Shown: positions 20,681 to 29,842, numbered from the stretch's first letter. The stretch: DNA of 53,161 nt from Chara braunii (GCA_003427395.1 BFEA01000208.1:285739-338899); one strand, 5' to 3'. Program-made: numbers and translations. Notes: generated by a model not told the origin, from the sequence alone.

Positions 20681-21176
20681 GGTGGGAGGCTCAATCTGCT
20701 CATGACAGACTGAACGACTGCACAAAGCGCAGTTCCCAACTCGCTTGAACGAAGGACGGTAGTCTACCCGCCCCCGCACCACCACCCCCCTACGCTAGCA
20801 TTCTGACTCTTATGGCATGAATGAATCCACAAGTGCTTGAACAACCATACTGCATCTCGCTGCATAATATAGACTCTTGCGCACATCCAATGAAATGCGC
20901 CTAAGGAGACGACTGCTCATATAACCATTGCAGATTCACAAAGCACCCAACAATCTCACCTGTAGTCTGCAGGCCTTCGCCAGGTCATGCTCTGCTCCGT
21001 TGATTTTCCTGATGCTGCCAAACCTCCAAGCTCATGCACGGTCCACCACCGTCATTGGACAGGAGATAAGGTACAAAAGCTTTTTATGTACAAGGCAATG
21101 AAAAGCATGGACAGTTTTGCAGCCCCCAAAGGAACGTACATGCGATACTCGTAAATCTCCAGTAGGTTGCACACTT

Positions 21177-21560
21177 TTTCCAGAGCCAAGCGGTGCCGCC
21201 CCCATTTCATCTTCGATTGCTGTTTTCGCTCTTTCGACCATCTTCGTTTGATGACCTCACTCCGCCATCAGCACCTGGTAAACCAATCGGAGATTTTCCT
21301 CTGCCTTCTCTGCCAGGCTGCCTGGAGCGTCATACGATCGAACCACGTTGCCAACTGGAGCGTCATATCATCGAACACTTTTCCAGAGCCAAACGGTGCC
21401 GCCCCCAGTTCATCTTCGATTACTGCTGTCTCTCAACCATCTCCGTACGACACCCTCTCTCCACCATCAACACCTCGTAAACGCACTGTAGGTTTTCCTC
21501 TGCCATCTCTGCTAGGCTGCCTAGAGTGCCATATGATCGAACAACTTCACGGACGGAGGC
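21177..21560. repeat. 202-bp tandem duplication
   Basis: TTTTCCAGAGCCAAGCGGTG and TTTTCCAGAGCCAAACGGTG start the copies at 21177 and 21379. Both run through GCCGCCCCCA, TTCATCTTCGATT and TTTTCCTCTGCC to GATCGAAC. Identity is about 85% by eye. Confidence 0.8.
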
Positions 21561-21715
21561 AGTAGCGGGGCATCTGACAAGGACAACACAGCACCTTGTC
21601 TCCACCATCCCCCTTCGCTATTCATTCTCCCTACTATCAGGCACAATTCGTAGTGCAGTCTCTGAATTCTTCTTTGCCTCCTGTGCCGTTGGTGAGCATT
21701 CCAAGAATGGAAGGT

Positions 21716-22270
21716 GCCTCCAGATGGACCATTGCCCACTCCACTGGGTTACGGACACCCCTTTCTGGATTGCGTAATGGGCTTTCTGGATTGCGTCCTG
21801 GGCTTTCTGTATTGTGTCCTGGGCGCTCTCCGTCTCTTACACAAGAATCGATCGCGCCTCCAGATGGAGCATTGCCCACTCCCTCCCCTGCGTCACGGAC
21901 ACCCCTTTCTGGATTGCGTCCTGGGATTTCTGGGTTGCGTCCTGGGCAATCTCCGTCTCCTACACAAGAATCGAAGGTGCCTCCAGATGGAGCATTGCCG
22001 ACTCCCTCCCCTGCGTCACGGACACCCCTTTCTGGATTGCCTCCTGGGCTTTCTGGATTGGGTCCTGGGCGCTCTCCGTCTCTTACACAAGAATCGAAGG
22101 TGCCTCCAGATGAAGAATTGCCCACTCCCCTGCGTCACGGACACCCCTCCGTCTCTTACATAAGAATCCAAGGTGCCTCCCGATGGCGCATTGCCTACTC
22201 CGCTTCGGCACGGACACCCCTTTTTCTGGAATGCGTCGTGGGCAGTCTCCGTCTCTTACGCAAGCTCCAG
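21716..22270. repeat. 123-bp minisatellite, about four and a half copies
   Basis: GCCTCCAGATGG (once GCCTCCCGATGG) occurs at 21716, 21856, 21979, 22102 and 22175. The main period is 123 bp (41 codons), with an internal 21-bp sub-repeat CTTTCTGGATTGCGTCCTGGG-like. Because the period divides by three, frames on both strands stay open (237 codons plus, 162 codons minus). I treat these as artefacts: the encoded repeats have no known motif and the opposite strand is equally open. Confidence 0.85.
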
Positions 22271-22561
22271 GACTTGCAAACATACCAAGAAGTCAAGGCT
22301 GCATGCTAAAAAGAAATAGTCAACAGATTATCAATGTAGCAACTAGTGCCAACTATGATAAAAAAGAAATGTGCATACAGCCTCCCCAAGAACAAGGTTA
22401 TGACGCACTCGACAATTGATTGCTGCCATTCTCCAAAGGTCACTTATGGCCTGCTGCTTCTTAACAGTACCATACGCTCAGTGCTGAACTTTCCGTCTCT
22501 CCAAGAATCCCCAAAGAATTACAACAGGGCAAAAGTACAAGCATACAACCTATTCCATATG

Positions 22562-22607
<46 letters not shown>

Positions 22608-23402
22608 ACCATATTATTCCATGCTATTCGCTTGCATGGCGCCTTCACACGCAGTTTCCCGACCAGAGACTGACTGGACTTCCTTTCTCCCCCTCTTCAC
22701 CCCTTTGCCATATCGGCCTGCAATTTTCCCCTCCGCGGATTCCCAATCAAATGACTCAAGGTTGGGTCCGTCCACGTCCCACACCATACTGCACCACGCT
22801 GGGACACAAAACAGCGCAGAACGAACTCCTTTCCTTTGTACAGATCGAGCATACATCATGCACATACTACAATCGCAGAGATTTAGAACCCCGTATGGCC
22901 TAGGCCTTAGACAGCCAACGAGAGGGAGACTTAGAATGCAGTGTGGGCTAGGCCTTAGATAGCCAACGCACACCAGTGGCTCTCTCAGGGGAAAAAAAGC
23001 CGCCCATTCTGAGCCGGCCGATAAAATTACACATGGCACAACCCCTTGAGGCACACAGACTGTCAACGCAGCGTACCAAAAGACGAAAATGCCATGCCGC
23101 TTCCACCCTCCACAGAAGGGAGGTACCTCTCCCACCGGGTATGCGGCATATCTCTGTGAACATCCCATTTTTCAAACCGCCTCCTCCCTGATGCTGTGCG
23201 TCACCCTGCAACAAAGAAAAATGCAGCCTGGGTATCGTACTGGATCAACACAATTACCTAAACAGCAGAGGCACATGAAAGGACGCTCAAGCTAACGCAA
23301 CATGCAGCTGTAGAGCGTAATGGTCGAAGCCTGCCTTACCACGAGACCTACGAGTCGAAACAGCGAAGGAAGACGGGCATAGCGATCTGGGGCCTCTGTG
23401 TG

Positions 23403-23475
23403 GAAGGGCTCTGGCTCAATGGATCAAATGTACGCTGAGGTGGCGAAGACACGGGTTCGAATCCCGCAAGGGATG
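23403..23475 (+). repeat. tRNA-like sequence, SINE head or decayed tRNA
   Basis: A-box-like TGGCTCAATGGATC (23412-23425) and a perfect B box GGTTCGAATCC (23454-23464) inside the arms CGGG/CCCG. The acceptor arms (GGGCTCT against AAGGGAT) do not pair and the anticodon region is not closed, so it is not a functional tRNA gene. Confidence 0.5.
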
Positions 23476-24113
23476 CTTAGCTGTTTCTTCCAGATGATCA
23501 GCCACAACAGGGCGATTACTCCCAAGACAACAGGACAAACGGCCCATTCCGCACATACCTCTCCTCCTGCAACTGAGCTGCGCCTTATCAAATGCCGACA
23601 CGGCGCAGCCCACAGACCGTAACTGCTCTTCACGTCCGATACATATTTCTCCGGTAAGGACACCAGGTCTTCCCTTATTCCACCTCACACAACATCACCA
23701 TCTGACGACTGCTCAACGAATCGCCATGTCACCTTTGCGTTCTGCACCAAAAAAGTGATGTCAGTCACCTCCGTACCGAGCTCCACTTCATGCCCATATA
23801 TGCACAGTGCATGCATCACAAACTTTTCGGCCTTCGGATCCGTTTCGTAATCAGCCTACATGCGTACATGTATATCACAAGTAAGGGGAGGGGCAACACC
23901 ATGGGTCCTCTCCCTGCAAAGAAGTTACATCAGCCGGCAAGCACCTTGTCACATCCTCCTCTCAACCCATCGTTTCCCAAGAGTGCTCAGCTTGTGTATG
24001 TGGATCATCGTCACGATCGACCCAGCAATACAGTTCTCTTATTCACCAACACCATGGTACAAACAAAACCAGTCGCACGCACTGTGCACAATACGTTCTC
24101 CGTGTTGTTGAGC

Positions 24114-24154
24114 CACGTACAATTCACGTACAATTCACGTACAATTCACGTACA
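24114..24154. repeat. 11-bp tandem repeat CACGTACAATT
   Basis: The unit occurs three and a half times without mismatch. Confidence 0.9.
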
Positions 24155-24588
24155 AACTTCATTTTCAAGTGTCACTATTTTCTCACAGAGTAACCCCCCA
24201 CCCATGCGACACCCATGGGCTTCTCATCGGAGATTTACAAATCTTCCCTCTCGGGAGCATCCAATTCACTGGTTGATGTCAAACAACTGACTGGTTAACT
24301 TTGGCTCATGCCGTGACAACTCGATAACTCAGAGCCAAAAATGCCCACTTGCACATTTGAGACGGTAACCAACAAACACCTTGCTACGGGAGAGATAGCG
24401 CACACGGCACGACAGCGTCACCAAGTACACAAAGGGGCAGGCAGTCGAAGGGCAGGTAGCCTCCCCGCAGGTGCTGCACGACTATGATTGACAGAGTACA
24501 TTGATAGCTTGCACGGCTATGAAAGACCGTGTGAGCATGTGACACCAGCATGAGAGCTTTTGTAACTTAACTGGTTGAAGTTCCCTCC

Positions 24589-26031
24589 TCAGCAATACCT
24601 GAAGCTGACAACATACTGAGGCAGAATGAAGGTATTCATGTTCATCCCCCAGACGATGTAACTTGATGGATCTCGCAAATTGTCTACACCAGTGTCGAAC
24701 TGCGGCCCGCTGGGTTCGAACTGAGTAGACTCGAAGGGGACCATCTCCATTGAGCCCAGCACCACTTTACACAGAAGCATGTGTTTCTCTCCTGTGTGGT
24801 CCGGGGCCGAATACTCGGCACTTCGATAGGCATACTTCTCGGGAGCAAGGTAGATACCACATCCGTAGAAGTTCCCATTTCTCGCTTTGTTCTGGAGAGA
24901 AAAACCAGTCAAGATGATCTTCTCCAAGCTGCCAAGGGGGGCTCCATGCCAAGCCCACCTGACATTCGCATCGCCCCTTGCCTCCATTCTATCTGCCTTA
25001 TACAGCTCAAACGCATTCACTCTCGGCTTTGGAACCGTCACTCGGTGCACAGCTGTCACTGTCACATGTTTTCCCAACGGTGTGCTGGGCGTCATGCGAC
25101 CGGGCGTCGTTGAGGGAGTCGTCCACCCCGGGGTCGATGGCGTCATGCGTCCCGGCGTGCCCTCGATTGAAAGAGCTCGCCGTCCAGGTGTTGCAGAGAA
25201 GGACAACGGTCTGGACCCCGGTGTGCGTCTGCCCGGAGTGCTTCTCACAGGCGTTTGCATGGCTGACGATGACGAGCACTTGTCCATACCGCGAAGGAAA
25301 CGCCCAGCCACCTCATAGTACTCGTCCCCATCTTCCACGAGCGAAAACATTGATGGATGCGCGCCAAACCGCCGAACGACAAGCGGGTCGGTCTTATCTG
25401 AAACGACCATTGCATAACGTAACTCCCCGGAATCGCAATCCCTGTCAAAACTATCCAGATCGACAGAGGGCGAGGCGCGCCATTCTCTAACCGTAGCCGA
25501 CTGTCTCTGGTCCGCAAAAAGCACACTTTCTGATGCTGCATTTCGTGCCTCGAAATGTGTTTCAACTACATTTCTGGGTTCTGCCGTCAGACCGTAATGA
25601 GCTATATACCTGGGGTCTTCTGCCCCAATGTGCATACCCTGATAAGGCTGAGGGGGGTATCGCCATGCCCCGTCAGGCCCCGCCTTCCATGCAATCGACC
25701 TTGTATACAGACTTGCTGCATTGATTTGCACCTGCTGCACAAAGTCAATGATGTACCTACTGTCATCCACCACGAGGGTTGTAAAGTTGACCCCTTCACC
25801 AAGTTCAAACCCAAGAACATTAGCCGCACCTGGTTCGAAGTCAAACCAGCAATTTCGATTGTAATACCGAAATTCCACCGGCACTTCCAACGCATGGCTT
25901 CGCAAGCGTTCCTGCATTGCCTCGTTCTGACAGGATATCGCAATATGTATTGGCATGCAGCCCTCCTGCCACATCAGCATGCCCACAAATGCCACCACCC
26001 ATTCGTCACATACGTCAGAACAAACACACAA
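24589..26031 (-). CDS. WWE-PARP protein of RCD1/SRO type (single large exon)
   Basis: The 480-codon ORF has a WWE-like domain at about residues 58-116 (CWFDFEP, YIIDFVQQVQIN, RSIAW) and a PARP catalytic domain in the C-terminal part. The latter shows the plant RCD1/SRO pattern GDANVRWAW, GCGIYLAP, TGVDNLRDPSSYIVW and MNMNTFILPQYVV. Of the H-Y-E triad, H362 and Y394 are present but the Glu position (just before YIVW) is S457, so at most mono-ADP-ribosylation is expected, possibly no catalysis. A Thr-Pro-Gly-Arg-rich insert at about 257-320 splits the domain between YYEVAGRFLRGM and VTVTAVHRV. No RST domain follows; the ORF stops right after the PARP fold. WWE domains bind poly-ADP-ribose-type ligands; RCD1 is a nuclear stress co-regulator. 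The first 25-35 residues lie in a tandem repeat and may be intronic; an acceptor GATATCCTGTCAG ending near residue 35 would fit. Confidence 0.85.
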   Translation of the reverse strand: MCVCSDVCDEWVVAFVGMLMWQEGCMPIHIAISCQNEAMQERLRSHALEVPVEFRYYNRNCWFDFEPGAANVLGFELGEGVNFTTLVVDDSRYIIDFVQQVQINAASLYTRSIAWKAGPDGAWRYPPQPYQGMHIGAEDPRYIAHYGLTAEPRNVVETHFEARNAASESVLFADQRQSATVREWRASPSVDLDSFDRDCDSGELRYAMVVSDKTDPLVVRRFGAHPSMFSLVEDGDEYYEVAGRFLRGMDKCSSSSAMQTPVRSTPGRRTPGSRPLSFSATPGRRALSIEGTPGRMTPSTPGWTTPSTTPGRMTPSTPLGKHVTVTAVHRVTVPKPRVNAFELYKADRMEARGDANVRWAWHGAPLGSLEKIILTGFSLQNKARNGNFYGCGIYLAPEKYAYRSAEYSAPDHTGEKHMLLCKVVLGSMEMVPFESTQFEPSGPQFDTGVDNLRDPSSYIVWGMNMNTFILPQYVVSFRYC

Positions 26032-26133
26032 TATCTAGTATCTACCACCCTCCTGCCACATCAGCATACCCACAAATGCCACAACCCATTCGTCACATAC
26101 GTCAGAACAAACACACAATATCTAGTATCTACC
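25961..26133. repeat. 86-bp tandem duplication at the 5' edge of the PARP ORF
   Basis: Copies 25961-26046 and 26048-26133 both start CCCTCCTGCCACATCAGCAT and end AATATCTAGTATCTACC, with only a few differences. Diverged relatives lie at 28.09, 28.28 and 28.43 kb. The copy nearer the ORF overlaps its annotated first codons. Confidence 0.9.
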
Positions 26134-26265
26134 TAGGCTACCAGAGTGGCCCGGGGTCACTTGCCCGGCCGGGCCAAAAATAATAATAACAATAAAATAT
26201 TTTTAAATTTTATTTTTTATTTTAAATTTGGTGAAGATTTTTTTTTTTTTTTTTTTTTTTNAAGA
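26128..26265 (+). repeat. S5-type dispersed repeat with T-rich tail (empty-site copy)
   Basis: CTAGGCTACCAGAGTGGCCC, GGGGTCACTTGCCCGGCCGG and GCC lead into AAAATAATAATAACAATAAA, an AT-rich core and a 26-base T run with one N. The same repeat recurs at 26473, where it is interrupted by the Mutator-like element, so this copy preserves the unoccupied target TTTTATTTT (26208-26216). Confidence 0.7.
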
Positions 26266-26384
26266 CATTTCTTTGAGTTGTGAGTAGTAGTATGGGTTCC
26301 AAAAATGCAGTGGAAAAAGTTAAAGTGTGAGGATGCACTCATCTCTCTAACTTGTGGACTGATTTATTTATTTATTTACTGTGT

Positions 26385-26466
26385 TACGGAACATACGGGT
26401 CACCTTGGTTGCCCAGGAGGCCAGGCAAGCGTCGCGGAAGGTCCCTGCAAAAAAGAGAAAAAAAAT
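26385..26466 (+). repeat. S5-related fragment with A tail
   Basis: ACGGGTCACCTTGGTTGCCC, AGGAGGCCAGGCAAGCGTCG and CGGAAGGTCCCTGCAAAAAA resemble the S5 3' region also seen in inverted orientation at 27.85-28.02 kb. Confidence 0.45.
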
Positions 26467-26472
26467 TGAAAA

Positions 26473-26990
26473 GACTACCAGAGTGGCCCGGGACCACTTG
26501 ACTGGCTGGTGCAATTTTTTTTAAATATATTTTTGAATTTTATTTTGGGATAATTTACGAAATACCCCCATCAGTTGAGATATATGCCAAAATGCCCCTG
26601 AAAGATGTGGGTTGAGCGGAATGCCCTTTTGGGCCGAAAGTCTTTCTGTTATGCCCCTGTCAGGCAGGTGTGCAAATGTGCAATCTGGACCTCGCTGTTT
26701 GGGCATGGCCTTTTGCAACCGGGCCTTAGGAAAGTTGCCAAGTTCTGGGTATTTTGCAAAGTTGGATGGTACCCGGGAGGATTATGTCACAAAGATGGGG
26801 GGTCCAACTGACACGAAGGGTATTTCACAAATTTCTTTTTGTCAGAGGGGCATTCCGGCCGACCCATATCTTTCAGGGGCATTTTGGCACATATCTCAAC
26901 TTATGGAGGTATTTTGAAAATTAATAAATTATCCCTTTTATTTTTTATTTTAAATTTGGCAAAGATTTTTTTTTTTTTTTTAAACACACA
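26473..26990 (+). repeat. S5-type repeat split by a Mutator-like element
   Basis: CTACCAGAGTGGCCCGGGAC, CACTTGACTGGCTGG and an AT-rich core continue, after the 389-bp insertion, with TTATTTTAAATTTGGCAAAG and a T run. The parts joined across one copy of TTTTATTTT match the 26.2-kb copy. Confidence 0.7.
26547..26935. mobile_element. Non-autonomous Mutator-like element (389 bp, long TIRs)
   Basis: The ends are GGGATAATTT and AAATTATCCC. The inverted arms continue through AAATACCCCCATCAGTTGAG, ATATATGCCAAAATGCCCCT and GAAAGATGTGGGT on the left, and their near complement on the right, giving 80-90 bp arms with small indels. Flanks are 9-bp direct repeats TTTTATTTT (26538-26546 and 26936-26944), the length typical of Mutator-like transposons, and a paralogous unoccupied site with one TTTTATTTT lies at 26208-26216. 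No transposase is encoded, so movement would need a partner in trans. Confidence 0.85.
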
Positions 26991-27357
26991 TTTCATTATA
27001 CAAACCGGGAAACGGGCCCGGCGTCCCTCACATATGTGCGGGCGGCTCCTGATTATGAGCGAGGCATCACCGGCCGAGCCCATATCAGGAGTCGCAAATT
27101 TCCCAACAAAAGAAAAAGGGAAGAAGGCAACTATCTATTCCATTATGTATTCATTACTCGAACCAAAAACTAACCACTGATCAAAAGTCCGGAAGCAGTA
27201 AATCTTCTAACACATCTATTTGCACGGAAAGGTCGCCAAGCCTCCAGAATACAAAACCACAAAACCATTATTGACAACTTGAACTATAGTACAGAAAAGG
27301 AAAGGGGCCTACTGTAACAAACTCTGCAGTTTTATCAAGCAACAAAAAAGAGGAAAA

Positions 27358-27756
27358 TTAAATCTGTGGCTGGTCTCCCTGAGATGTTTGCACTTTAAGC
27401 AGATCAGGGAACATGTCCCAATGTTGAAAGAAGGTTCTCAATGCCTTAGGTGTGTATCCTTTCTTTTGGACTTTGAAAGACCACTCAGTTGAGATGGTCT
27501 GTTTTATGCCGAATTTAACCTCAGCTCGTATCATCGCCGGAGTCAGTCTCTCGCCCCTGTAGAGCGCAGAGTTCCTGAGCGTCCCGAGTGTCCATAGCAC
27601 AGATCCCCGAAGAGTCTCTTCCGGGAACACCAGCGGCCCTTTGACCTGCTGACGCCGTGTGGCCGCCCCAAAAAGAATGAAGTTGTCGGACCATCTTTCC
27701 GCCGGGTCTGGTATCGGGACTGATCCTGATCTCCACCATTCCCAGCAGATGTAACC
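27358..27756 (-). CDS. Stop-bearing exon or LINE C-terminal remnant, unrecognised
   Basis: A strong acceptor AACTTTTGCCTCAG precedes GGTTACATCTGC. The open stretch runs about 133 codons (GYICWEWWRSGSVP ... WSDNFILFGAATR ... LRGSVLWTLGTLRNSALYRG ... TISTEWSFKVQKKGYTPKAL ... HWDMFPDLLKV) to TAA at 27358. Coding character is good: no shadow frame on this strand is as long. The W-rich start and LWTLGTLRNSALYRG recall the tail that follows reverse transcriptase in some plant LINE ORFs (zf-RVT side), so a truncated LINE is one option; the terminal exon of the ankyrin gene upstream is the other. I cannot decide. Confidence 0.5.
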   Translation of the reverse strand, partial: GYICWEWWRSGSVPIPDPAERWSDNFILFGAATRRQQVKGPLVFPEETLRGSVLWTLGTLRNSALYRGERLTPAMIRAEVKFGIKQTISTEWSFKVQKKGYTPKALRTFFQHWDMFPDLLKVQTSQGDQPQI

Positions 27757-27837
27757 CTGAGGCAAAAGTTGTTCAGTTTATTTTTCTGCATAACATAAAT
27801 TTTTTTTGGATTTTTTTTTTTATTTTTTATTTTTTTA

Positions 27838-28018
27838 TTTTATTTTTGTTTGCTGGGACCTTCCTTGGTCCTTGCACGGGCTGGCCACCCATAACATAGT
27901 TTTTTTTTGGATTTTTGGATTTTTTTTTCTTTTTTTCTTTTTGCTGGGACCTTCCTTGGTCCTTGCACGGGCTGGCCACCCGGGACCCAGGAGGCCCGGC
28001 TGGTAGCCTAGGTATCTA
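27838..28018 (-). repeat. S5-type repeat, minus orientation, partly duplicated
   Basis: On the minus strand, 28018-27945 reads CCTAGGCTACCAGCCGGGCC, TCCTGGGTCCCGGGTGGCCA and GCCCGTGCAAGGACCAAGGA followed by A-rich sequence. The 3' part from GGTGGCCAGCC is repeated at 27888-27850 with its own A-rich tail. The S5 head CTAGGCTACC matches 26131. Confidence 0.6.
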
Positions 28019-28081
28019 CCAATAACTGGCAATAAGCGAAAAACAAAGAAAAAAAAAAAAAAAAAAAACAGAATGTTCACC

Positions 28082-28515
28082 TAATCAACGACACAGCCAT
28101 CCTGCCACATCAACATACCCACGACGGCCACAAACATCACAGAGTGTCTGCAAACAATCAGAAAAAAAAAAACCTTCCCCGGCGATCGGCCACCTCTCAT
28201 CGAAGAGTTGTCCATGGCGACACATCAAACAGCTTCTAAAAAGGTCCATCCTTTTGCACCTAATTACAACCATAAGCAGCTGCCTGGCACCTCAGCATAC
28301 ATACCCACGAAAGCCACAGCATGGAACCAGTTTGTCACGTGGATAAAAAAGTTAAAACAACACAAGCTACCTGCCAATAAACAGAAAAGAAGTTGAGTTT
28401 GCACCTAATCACAACTCTATACAGCCGTCCTGCCACATAAGCGTACCCGTGAAAGCCACAACAGTGAACCCCATTTGTCACATACGTCAAAAACCACAAT
28501 CTATCTGTTAATAAA
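28082..28515 (-). repeat. Three diverged copies of the PARP-upstream unit
   Basis: Minus-strand segments near 28155-28095, 28335-28275 and 28500-28405 share GTGGCTTTCGTGGGTATG or similar, (C)TGATGTGGCAGGA(C/T)GGCTG and GTTGTGATTAGGTGCAAA with each other and, for the first two blocks, with the 25961-26133 pair. Three of the copies keep a frame like VAVVGMLMWQDGC, but each soon meets a stop. One (28155-28081) is bounded by an excellent acceptor (T-run ... TTGTTTGCAG) and a donor-like AG|GTGAAC. Confidence 0.55.
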
Positions 28516-28889
28516 CAGCCCTCCTGCTAACTGAGACAGGCCACAAAACGAAAGCTCATTCAACCCATGAATAAAATAATTTCTAAAGTTAACCAAAAAA
28601 AAGAAGTTAAAAAGTGCAGGTGATCCACCAAGTAACAGGAGAAGGGCGTGTAGGATCGAGTAGCAGTTAGGAAAGCAGAAGGCCCAGAAAAGTATCTACT
28701 GCTTGCCGGGAAGGGGGGTGAAGGGGGGGGGGGGCATTATTTACGCATTGCCATTCCCTCGAAACAAATCATCGCCGCATCGGCAAAAAGTAGGAGCAAT
28801 ACCAAACCTCCGGCTGAGATTAAGGTGTATCATTTTTCCTGTCCTTTCTCAATGCCTAGAGTCTCACTGTTTTTTTTTTCCTTTTTTAG

Positions 28890-28985
28890 GACCATTTCTC
28901 GATTTATGTGTGTCGTGATGTCTTCCTTGCGGATGGGCCATGCTAATCTTCTCTGTATCTTTCCAATTTTAATGGATGTCCCGAA
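28890..28985 (-). pseudogene. U6 snRNA retropseudogene, near full length (copy B)
   Basis: The minus strand reads GTCCTTCGGGACATCCATTA, AAATTGGAAAGATACAGAGA, AGATTAGCATGGCCCATCCG, CAAGGAAGACATCACGACAC and ends ACATAAATCGAGAAATGGTCC-like. The ACAGAGA box and AGC triad are intact, but the internal stem-loop region carries changes and an insertion. An A-rich tail follows. Flanks AAAAAACAGTGTGAC (upstream) and AAAAAACAGTGAGAC (after the tail) form a 15-bp target duplication with one mismatch, the mark of LINE-mediated insertion. No U6 promoter elements are visible. Confidence 0.85.
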
Positions 28986-29030
28986 GGACAGGGTCACACT
29001 GTTTTTTATTTTCGATGAACCCACAAAAAC

Positions 29031-29120
29031 ATTGGACCATTTCTCAATTTATGTGTCATCCTTGCGCAGCATCCATGCTCGGTATCGTTTCATTTTAACG
29101 GATGTCCTGAAGGACTCCAC
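29031..29120 (-). pseudogene. U6 snRNA retropseudogene with internal deletion (copy C)
   Basis: The 5' stem (GTCCTTCAGGACATCCGTTA), the central AAACGATAC, TGCGCAAGGATGACACATAA and the 3' end TTGAGAAATGGTCC are kept. The ACAGAGAAGATTAGC core is deleted or rearranged, so it cannot work in splicing. Possible short target repeat CCACAAA on both sides. It lies 45 bp from copy B in the same orientation. Confidence 0.8.
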
Positions 29121-29547
29121 AAACCAATCTATTGACTCTGAATGACCTTTTTCCAGATGGAAGAGGCACCTGCAGCACTGAGTAAGAAAAATGGCAGAAC
29201 CGACAGTCAATTCATTTGTTTGCAAATGGGCTGATCGAAAAGTCTCCCAAAATAAATCATCACCGCCCAGCAGAAATATTTTTAAACCACCAGCGCCGGA
29301 CAAAAATTTTCTCTTAAAGAAGATTTCCCCATCAAATATGTACGAGGCAGGCCCATAAATGGAAATACTGGTCGCTGAGTATAAGGTCGCGAGTTTCGCA
29401 CGAAGGGCCCCAGTACCGGTGCTTTAGGAGCATGCACGAGAAACCGCACCCACTTGCTCTATGAGTGGATCGCAATAAATATTTGCTAGCCCCCCTCTCG
29501 ACCGTTCAAACAAACAAAAGGCCACCTCCCACAAAATGCTACCTCAC

Positions 29548-29646
29548 CTGGTTGCGAATTGTGTGATCCGCTCCATGCTGTAGCAGTAGGTCTGCCATTT
29601 GAACATCCCCGGTCCGAGCCGCATAGTGCAGAGCTGTGTCCCCAGT
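29548..29646 (-). CDS. Ankyrin-repeat exon 2 (99 bp)
   Basis: Acceptor TTTGTGTAG and donor CAG|GTGAGG bound exactly 99 bp, 33 codons in phase 0: TGDTALHYAARTGDVQMADL then LLQHGADHTIRNQ. This is one canonical ankyrin unit (TALHYAA, helix 2 MADLLLQHGA). It continues in frame from the exon at 30195-30293. One repeat per phase-0 exon lets repeats be added or skipped without frame change. Ankyrin repeats bind proteins; the full protein is unknown. Confidence 0.75.
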
Positions 29647-29680
29647 CTACACAAACACCATCCAGTAAACCAGAAAATTA

Positions 29681-29682
<2 letters not shown>

Positions 29683-29733
<51 letters not shown>
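29683..29733. repeat. (TC)n microsatellite in ankyrin intron
   Basis: About 25 TC units within the intron between the two ankyrin exons. Confidence 0.95.
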
Positions 29734-29734
<1 letters not shown>

Positions 29735-29756
29735 GTGCAGGTGCACATGGAGAAGT

Positions 29757-29798
29757 GTATGTGTGTGTGTGTGCCCACGGGATGCAGGTGCATGTGGA

Positions 29799-29842
<44 letters not shown>

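Larger units (their letters stand above)
22275..24580. other. Non-coding region downstream of the PARP gene
   Basis: No supported gene. It contains a (CT)n tract at 22565-22608, a repeated GGCCTAGGCCTTAGA/GGGCTAGGCCTTAGA pair at 22898 and 22947, a tRNA-like sequence (23403-23475) and a small CACGTACAATT repeat. The 184-codon minus ORF at 22614-23168 crosses the duplicated pair, has high Cys/Arg/Gly content and shows no family signature. Confidence 0.45.

Noticed and set aside
22614-23168. 184-codon minus ORF
   Set aside because: It crosses a duplicated GGCCTTAGA segment, has odd Cys/Arg/Trp content and overlaps good-length ORFs on the other strand; no family signature.
23403-23475. Functional tRNA gene
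   Set aside because: A and B boxes are present, but acceptor and anticodon stems do not pair; better read as a SINE head or decayed tRNA.
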